Below the pieces are notes generated by a model. It was not told the origin of the DNA, did no database searches, and was given only the letters and a program-made list of their open reading frames with translations. From Streblospio benedicti (taxonomy: Eukaryota; Annelida; Polychaeta; Spionida; Spionidae): a stretch of DNA of 64,000 nucleotides. Shown in pieces: positions 57,501-64,000 of the stretch. How positions within the stretch are numbered: the first letter of the stretch is position 1; each line of letters starts with the position of its first letter. The DNA is taken from assembly GCA_019095985.1 (NCBI GenBank), contig CM032664.1, positions 52,255,765-52,319,764 of the forward strand, read 5' to 3'. Position numbers and translations under genes: made by a program.

Positions 57501-60500
57501 ATGTGACATCAGGAAGTAGGTCAGTGTCGGGGGGGGGGGGGGGGCTATCCCTGCGAGCTGCCCATGGCTTCAGTAGAGTGTCATATGCGTGCGATAAGGT
57601 GTATGCACCTTCATCTCGGTTCATTGTCTTTTGCGTTTTCCTTATAGCGATCGCTTCCCGGATCTGTCTGTCTCTAGTGTTGGACTCACGACTGATGGGC
57701 TTCGTGTTGTCCCAGTCAGGGATATGATTCATATTGGCCATGTGATCTGTGATGGCGGATTTGTGCAAGTCACTTGCAGATGACAAACGGGTGGCTCTGG
57801 TGCGTACTCCACTGTTGGTATGTTCTTCAACATCCTTTTGATGTTCTGCCACACGAGTACCTACTTCCTGACATCACATCCTGTCATCCTGTGTGACGTA
57901 AGCTTGAAAAAGACTGTCTGACAGACAAGGTCGAAAATATTTGCTAAGGTATAAAATGTTTTGGGTTTATCAAAAATCAATGTTGTCATGGAACAAAAGA
58001 AACCCAATGAATCTATTCCATTCATAATACCTGTAGTTTGATTTTAAGCAGCCTACAATACTAGTATTTTATTGCGAACACTTTATTCAACTGGTGCACA
58101 AGGTACCTTTCTTGGTGAGGATTGTTCCAGCATAGTCTCCTTCATTTTATGAGGTGATCCAGGTACTGCAAGACTTTCAGAAAATGATATTCCACCAGCT
58201 CGTGCTGATTCATCTATCTGCATTGTTATTCTGAAACATTCATGTTCATAGATAAGTCAAATTGTAAGGAAATCAAAGAAATTTAATATGAATTTACCCA
58301 GATGACAAATTTTGATGTTTGAATACTGTGTGTTGTTTTGATTTTTGAATACCTGTCTCCCACCGTGCCACTTGGCCTCCAGTATTTTGCGGATTCGTCC
58401 CACGTTAATTGGCGAACGTCTATGTACGTGTAATGCTCATCCGGGTTTTTACGTGAATTTGTGATCATTGCTCCGGATTCAGCAGGAACAACATCCATTT
58501 GAACCAGTAAAATGTCAGGTTCAGGAATATTGATGACTCTGCCAATATTCTGTGGTCCCAACAGAATTTTGTCTCCCAGTTCTAAAAGTTTGCAACATAT
58601 ATTCAACAAAAATCCTATATATATATATATATATCAGTGAGTAACAGCAGTCGTTAAATATGTAAGAAATCAATAAATAATAAGAAATAATAATAAAGGT
58701 TGGTAAATAATCACAATATTCTCAACAATTGAAATCGATACAAAAACTAGTTTCTTTTAGAAAATTTAAATCACTTCAATGACAGACATGCAACCACGTA
58801 TCACCAATACTACAAGATTCATAGTTGACATATATGTTTTCTTATACCATATACAACCATCCAAGTGCCCACCCTCATGTACCAGCCCTTCCCCCTCTTT
58901 TTCTTAAATGTCCATAAGAATTACATGTATGTAGTAACTGCACTCTCGTGTAACAGCCCACCCCCCAATTTGAGAAAATTTCAATTTAACGGCCCTGGGC
59001 GCTTGGATGATCGTTTACGGTATAAATCAAACATAATATAATATTACCGGTAATATTTTTTTTTCAAATAATCTTACTAGCATATTTATTCTGCTGTGAA
59101 CAATAGATTCTAGAAGACTTTATCCTCTCGGAGAATTTGTCCGGACTGTGCTGCCCGACGGCCAGGTACTCGGACGTGTACAGAGGGGACGACTGCGGTC
59201 GTCGCGGCAACGCGTTGTGGGTCTGAACAAAAACAGCAAATGCTTGANNNNNNNNNNNNNNNNNNNNNNNNNNNNNNNNNNNNNNNNNNNNNNNNNNNNN
59301 NNNNNNNNNNNNNNNNNNNNNNNNNNNNNNNNNNNNNNNNNNNNNNNTTATTATTATAAAAACTATGATAGGTATTTTGACTGCATATTGTTTAACGCTG
59401 ACATCTTATTTATTGATTATGATGTATAAAGTAGTATATGATAATAAATATATGCTCATATAAACATTTAAATATTCATTTGATAGATGCTAGATGCAAT
59501 ATTAGAAATGCCCACTATATGGTCCATCAAGAAAATCCTAATTAAACTTAAGTTTTTAATACTAACCTTTCGACCATAAACTCCGTCAACTTGCAACTTT
59601 TGTTTTGATGATGGTGTGAACTTTTCAGGGCGTAGTTTATGTCTCTGAAAAAAAAATCCTATATGTGTATGATTGAGCCGTCATATGTGAATTTGACAAA
59701 TAAGTAATCAAATAAGTAAATAAGTAATCAGAATGTCAATAATTGTTGTTCTACAGGAAATTATATGAGTGACTGTCTTACAACAGGATGTTCGGACAAA
59801 GCAGAGGTGTCGAAAAATTGTTGCACTTTTAGCCGCTCTGCAGCTGAAATAATAAGAATTATCAGTAAATCACCATTGTTCCTTATGAATAAAGAAGATA
59901 TTTTTATTTTTACTTTATTCAATAACACAAATCTCATAATCAGAGCATTGAATAATATATCACTCTATGAATAAGTTAGCGACATGAAGTACATGTAAAT
60001 CAAAGTCTTACATGTAACAATCCGCCCGTCAAGCATCCATACATTTGGCAAACAGTCAATAACATGTATACGATCTACAATAAAACAAAAGTGATATTAA
60101 ACATTATACCATTTCTTTGCAAACTGACATGTGATTGCTGGTACTAATTAAAAACTAAGATAATTACTTACAGTAGGGATCTTTTTCCAAGTCACGATTG
60201 CCATGTAAACTCAAGTCTAATATGTGCATGTGTCTAATTTTAGCCAACTCTGACCATTGAAGTTCATTGTTGGAAAGAATAAATGTGCCTATAGCAACAA
60301 ATCGAGACAGGCCTTCAAGATTTTTTATCTGAAATATAATTTTCTACTTTAATCATATTCTTTTAGATTACTGGGACAATTCTATCAACAATATATGTAT
60401 ATAATATATTAATCTTAAACAAAGCTGAATACATGGATTTTGTTATTTTCATAAAATTACGTTTGATTGAATTATTGTTAAAAGAGATCAATAAATGTTG

Positions 60501-61060
60501 TACTTTTCTGGCTAACACAGTTTATATGTCAATGTTCATACTATAGTTCCTACTTAACATCTAGACCATAGATCCAACTCTTATCGGATTATATAATCCT
60601 AGCTGACCACAATGGCAGATTATCAGATATAATGTCTACCTTATTGTTTGACAAATCTAATTTCCACAGTTGAGAGCACCCTTCAATATTTTCCGAAACA
60701 TAATCTATTAAATTGTTCTTCAGATTCAAGATACGAAGTTTTGCACAGGAGTGTAATCGTTCTAGTCCTTCTGTAAAGATCAATGAATGACATTATGAAA
60801 TAAGAAAGGATTTTACATTTTAAATTTCCCACTAAATTCGACATGTGTATTGCATAGAAACCATAGTAATTATGACGCCGACGGCTTACCAATTTGCAAA
60901 TTTGACAGGTCTAGCACCTCCTGAGAGTGAACTGGCCCCCTTGACCTAGAGCGCAGTAACTAAAAAAATAATTATGCGTTTAATACATTCAAATTAACCC
61001 TTAACAATAGCATTAATGGTGTTAAATGTGCCTAAATGTTACCTCTGTTGTTATTCTCAT
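51501..61060 (-). CDS. SDS22-type leucine-rich-repeat protein, 19 exons, 880 residues
   Basis: Exons from 5' to 3': 61060-61043, 60959-60890, 60770-60640, 60328-60172, 60074-60012, 59843-59782, 59644-59567, 59222-59078, 58581-58353, 58230-58107, 57274-57095, 55467-55433, 54958-54440, 54225-54074, 53549-53431, 53148-52982, 52845-52787, 52340-52265, 51759-51501. All have GT/AG borders, and the phases chain without a break to 880 residues. Residues 1-170 hold SDS22-type LRRs (LRILNLKNNLID, LWKLDLSNNK) capped by RIHVIDCLPNVWMLDGRIVT, an LRRcap-like end. A beta-rich module follows (LGDKILLGPQNIGRV to YWRPSGTVGDR), then a long Ser/Asn/Glu-rich low-complexity region with an acidic SDDEDE patch, an amphipathic segment near 536-552, and a C-terminal CILCEKC motif. 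I do not recognise the ortholog. The N gap lies inside one intron, so no exon is lost. Confidence 0.85.
57378..58038 (-). mobile_element. 5'-truncated Penelope-like element with inverted flanks
   Basis: The minus-strand frame 57852-57484 encodes the C-terminal part of a GIY-YIG endonuclease of the Penelope type, with HKSAITDHMANMNHIPDWD, REAIAIRK and the hallmark MNRDEGAYTLSHAYDTLL. The reverse transcriptase is absent. The fragment is bracketed by inverted repeats at 57392-57521 and 57859-57988, each 130 bp, with only three mismatches that I can see. The direct repeat TCATAATACCTGTA occurs at both outer sides (57378-57391 and 58025-58038) and may be the target-site duplication; about 36 bp of unique sequence lie between the right inverted repeat and its copy. 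Inverted partial flanks are known for Penelope-like elements. The insertion lies in an intron of the LRR gene and the high arm identity suggests it is fairly young. Confidence 0.88.
58617..58634. repeat. (AT)n dinucleotide tract
   Basis: A short pure TA repeat in an intron of the LRR gene. Confidence 0.85.
58845..59022. mobile_element. MITE with TACCGTAAACGATCATCC-type inverted ends
   Basis: The left end TACCATATACAACCATCC and the reverse complement of the right end, TACCGTAAACGATCATCC, share most positions and continue with AAGNGCCC. The 178-bp copy has no coding capacity and lies in an intron of the LRR gene. The outer TA could be the target duplication, as for Tc1/mariner-type elements, but this is not certain. 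Confidence 0.65.
59248..59347. other. Assembly gap (100 Ns)
   Basis: Exactly 100 N characters, the usual placeholder for a gap of unknown size. It falls in the LRR-gene intron between the exons ending at 59567 and starting at 59222, whose phases match, so a missing exon is not required. Confidence 0.99.
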
Positions 61061-61440
61061 GTTGACATTTTGGCCTCATAACAGACATTAATTCTTGTGC
61101 TCATGAGCAATTTCATAAAGAGTGCGTCCACCTGTTTAATAAACCTGTAGATTTAGAACTTTTTAATAGCTTATAAATTGTATGTGCTTACTAAACTTAA
61201 GTATATATGGTTAGAAGTAAATACACAGACGTTGTATATGTCGTTTTACACTAATTTTTGTTTTTTATTTGGCGTATAAATATACTATAGCACGTCATGA
61301 CGTATAATTATGACCGAAAGGTGGCGCCACGAGACGGTGAGGGTTTTTTTAGAGTACAGTGAAACCACCTGCAGTGAAACCACCATGCAGATCTCACTCT
61401 CCTCGCAACTTGCTATACGTTTATTTAGATGGGTTGGGGT

Positions 61441-61496
61441 TTTTTGTGTGTGTTTTTTTTTTTGGGGGGGGGGGGTTTTTTTTGCTGTTTTTTTTT
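61441..61496. repeat. T and G homopolymer patch
   Basis: Successive runs of T, G and T again, including about 14 G in a row. It may be partly assembly or sequencing noise, since homopolymers are error-prone. Confidence 0.7.
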
Positions 61497-62154
61497 AAAT
61501 TTGAGAAGACATTGGCACATATTGTCCAATTATATTGATTTCACATGTCATTAGACTATACATCCAGAGATTAAAATAGAAAAATAAAAAATCCTTTTAT
61601 TCGTCAAGCTAGCTTGCTGTTAATTAAATAAGATGTGTGTCTGTCTATGTCAATTTTAAGATGAAAATTGTGATATCTATTTTCATTTTTATTAAATTGT
61701 ATTTCATTCAAGCTTTTTTCCTCATACATAATACATAATACAATACTAGTATCTGTAAAGCAGTTAATTTATAAAATACACAAAAGGCAACACACAGATC
61801 TAGACAACAAGTGAACAAGATTTAAAAAATATCACTTAAACTGTACATAATTATAAAAAGCTCTAAAGAGATCTTGCAAACATAAAAAACACATACGGTA
61901 CTTGAGAATAAATTTTTATCGGTAAGTACCATTTCAGTATCAGATATATAGATCTAAATGAAGATCCCCAAACAGTTGTGAGGCGTTTCTGAGTATTTAC
62001 ATAAAATATATATCACAAAAATATAAAACATTAATATTCCAATATTATATCTAGAAACATTCTAAATGTGGAAATTTGGTAGAACCCGAAAAAGTCTCTA
62101 CATGCTCTAGCGCGCTGAAAATTAGCTTCGACATATATTGGGGGAAATAAATCA

Positions 62155-62237
62155 TCATCTCAAAATGATACAATACAATACAATACAATAATGATTTTAT
62201 AGCGCAAATTCCAATAAATGCTCATCTCAAAATGATA
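62155..62237 (-). mobile_element. Very short retroposon tail with 16-bp target-site duplication
   Basis: The 51-bp insert 62171-62221 is flanked by identical 16-bp direct repeats TCATCTCAAAATGATA (62155-62170 and 62222-62237). On the minus strand it reads GGAATTTGCGCTATAAAATC followed by ATTATTGTATTGTATTG. That is the end of a LINE- or SINE-type element with a TTGTA pentanucleotide tail. It is an extreme 5' truncation produced by target-primed reverse transcription. Confidence 0.75.
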
Positions 62238-63260
62238 AGCAATATATGAATGTTGTTTTACAAAAGGATACAATAACAGGACAATTAATAAAACAGAATC
62301 AAGTTATTCCTATTTAATGCCTGTGATGGGACTTGGAATTTCCAGTTACATTGTGCTCTATTCAATTCTATGTGGCTGGAGTCAGGAATGACGTCTCAAT
62401 CCTGCTGAAGTGCATAGAGGGCCAGAAACTTATTTTTGTAGGAAAGGGAAACCTGTTATTATTTTTAGCACACAATGATATTAATACAATATACTAAAAA
62501 GACTTTGACCAGGTTAGATTTTTTTTTCTAAATATTTTATGACATTTTTTGTAGTACATGTAATCAGCAAAATCTTTATATATTTACATTGTGGGATGCT
62601 GTGCGTTGATCAAGAAAAATACTTCCATTATTATTATTTTTTCCTATGTGATGTAAGATTTATCAACCTAACATATCTGATTATTTTCAAAATTTTTGAG
62701 TAGAAATTAACTTTCACATTAGAGTCCCATGAGATTTTTAATGTGTTTGATTCCCAAAGTAGTGTCTAATGGGTGATGGTTTAGCGCCAAAACATGATTA
62801 GATAAAAGATAATCAACACAATTGAGATAATCCAAAAAGAGGTAATAGCCTCAATCTCATTGTTTAGGGACCAATCACCACCAATGTCATGGAGCATATG
62901 AACATGAATGAGAACACATTGGAATGCCAGATCCTTTTGGGGGCAAAAATGACCATTTTAAGATATCACCATGAATGTAAAAACCGAACTTTAAAAACAT
63001 AAAAAACATATATTTTTCCTCCTACACAAGTGTTTTAAATACTTTTTGCATTTCCACAAGACACCCACACATAATATTAATTCAAAATGAATGCATAATA
63101 ACCAAGCTCATAATTCATATGAGATTCAAGTACGGTCATTGATTTATGAGAACATACAATGTCAACCTTGAATTCTAATTCTTACATATTTGTAATATCA
63201 GAAAAATTTAATTTCATCGTATGGAAAGTCATCATGTTGACATACAAAATGAGAAATACT

Positions 63261-64000
63261 CTAAAAATCAATTTTTAACTTGTCAATTGCTACCATTGAT
63301 AGGTCATTATTATGTCTCAAGCCGATATGTTTTCCTAATTGGTGTTTGCTATTCAAATTTAATTCTAATTTTGTATATTCACTAATGTCATTTGGTAAAG
63401 TTAAGTTGATACACGACTTTGCTCGCATTATATAAAATAATATCTGCTGATTTTCTTTATACTGAATCTTGAAACCAAAACACGGCTGATCGCCGATCAC
63501 AGTTGCTTGGGCTATTTCTTCTTCATTTCCACTTAGGTTTTCTAATTGCAAAGTCACTAAACCATTCAACAATATTTGGCATTTTATACCAGCTACACGT
63601 GAATAACGCACAGCCCTCTGTATGCCAAAAAATATATCGAAGTTTACTTTAGACTGATCCACTGATTTTTCAAAGTTGAAAAATTCTACACTTCCTTGAA
63701 TTTGCAGAGCATTTTCTGAATTGCTTTTCAGTTGTTGTTTTGATACAAGCATTCCATTTTGCATGACGACTGCTTGTGTTCCTAAGTATACCTGAAATCA
63801 TAAACATAAGAAAATTACTGTCATCATTGGCCATTGTTCACCATCATAATTATCACATGCCTGGTTAGCACATAACTGATTAATCAAAGGTTTGACATTT
63901 ATAATTTCTATACCATATATTTATATGCAAAAACTACTATAAATTACTTTTTGTGATTTTTCAGCATCTAAAACATGCCAGTTTTGTCCTCTAAAACATA
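63261..64000 (-). CDS. Unrecognised protein, last two exons (5' part beyond the window)
   Basis: The exon 63948-64000 (open to the window edge) ends at a GTAATT donor, and the exon 63791-63261 begins after a TTTCAG acceptor and runs to a TAG stop; both are in phase 0. The visible 193 residues begin FRGQNWHVLDAEKSQKVYLG and end in DLSMVAIDKLKIDF. The composition is that of a globular beta-rich domain with alternating hydrophobic positions and no transmembrane segment. I cannot name the family. It is transcribed in the same direction as the LRR gene and lies about 2.2 kb upstream of it. Confidence 0.75.

Larger units (their letters stand above)
61061..63260. other. Intergenic region between two minus-strand genes
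   Basis: This should hold the LRR gene promoter (right of 61060) and the 3' UTR of the gene ending at 63261. An unusual T/G homopolymer patch lies at 61441-61496. A small retroposon tail lies at 62171-62221. No coding exon was supported. Confidence 0.5.

Noticed and set aside
59041-59049. TAATATTAC, the replication-origin nonamer of circular single-stranded DNA viruses
   Set aside because: It is only half of an 18-bp AT-rich palindrome, with no stem-loop arms and no replication gene nearby.

Overview
The window is eukaryotic and AT-rich. It has short exons in long introns, consensus GT/AG splice sites, many microsatellites and small transposon relics. The gene content (autophagy ATG13, a single-pass receptor with a tyrosine-kinase fold, an SDS22-type LRR protein, a Penelope-like retroelement fragment) fits a non-vertebrate metazoan, probably a marine invertebrate (lophotrochozoan or basal deuterostome). 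I cannot fix the species from sequence alone. There is one assembly gap of Ns at 59248-59347.

Layout. Positions 1 to about 32.6 kb hold no gene I can support. This stretch has scattered GC-richer islands with NRF1-like, YY1-like and forkhead-like motifs, a (CTG)37 tract and several transposon relics. A complete six-exon ATG13 gene lies at 32680-35424 (+), followed by a long AT-rich 3' region. At 42240-50184 (+) is a receptor gene: a Thr/Ser-rich mucin-like ectodomain with a 9-residue tandem repeat, one EGF/laminin-type module, a transmembrane helix, and a tyrosine-kinase domain whose catalytic motifs are degenerate (HRE instead of HRD, VAG instead of DFG). Its first (signal peptide) exon was not found, and one kinase exon carries a one-base frame disruption. 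Converging on it, at 51501-61060 (-), is a 19-exon gene for an 880-residue protein with N-terminal LRRs; all exon phases chain correctly. At the right edge (63261-64000, -) are the last two exons of an unrecognised gene.

Repeats. A 5'-truncated Penelope-like element with near-perfect 130-bp inverted flanks sits in an intron of the LRR gene. At least four MITE-like elements, two tRNA-derived SINE fragments, a LINE-type tail with a 16-bp target duplication, and a roughly 115-bp unit present in two different introns of the receptor gene were also read directly.

The genes do not form an obvious pathway. ATG13 is the housekeeping autophagy-initiation adaptor. The receptor is the most unusual item: it looks like a cell-surface, heavily glycosylated receptor pseudokinase that would signal, if at all, by scaffolding rather than catalysis. 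All exon models come from reading splice sites and frames by eye; no search was run.
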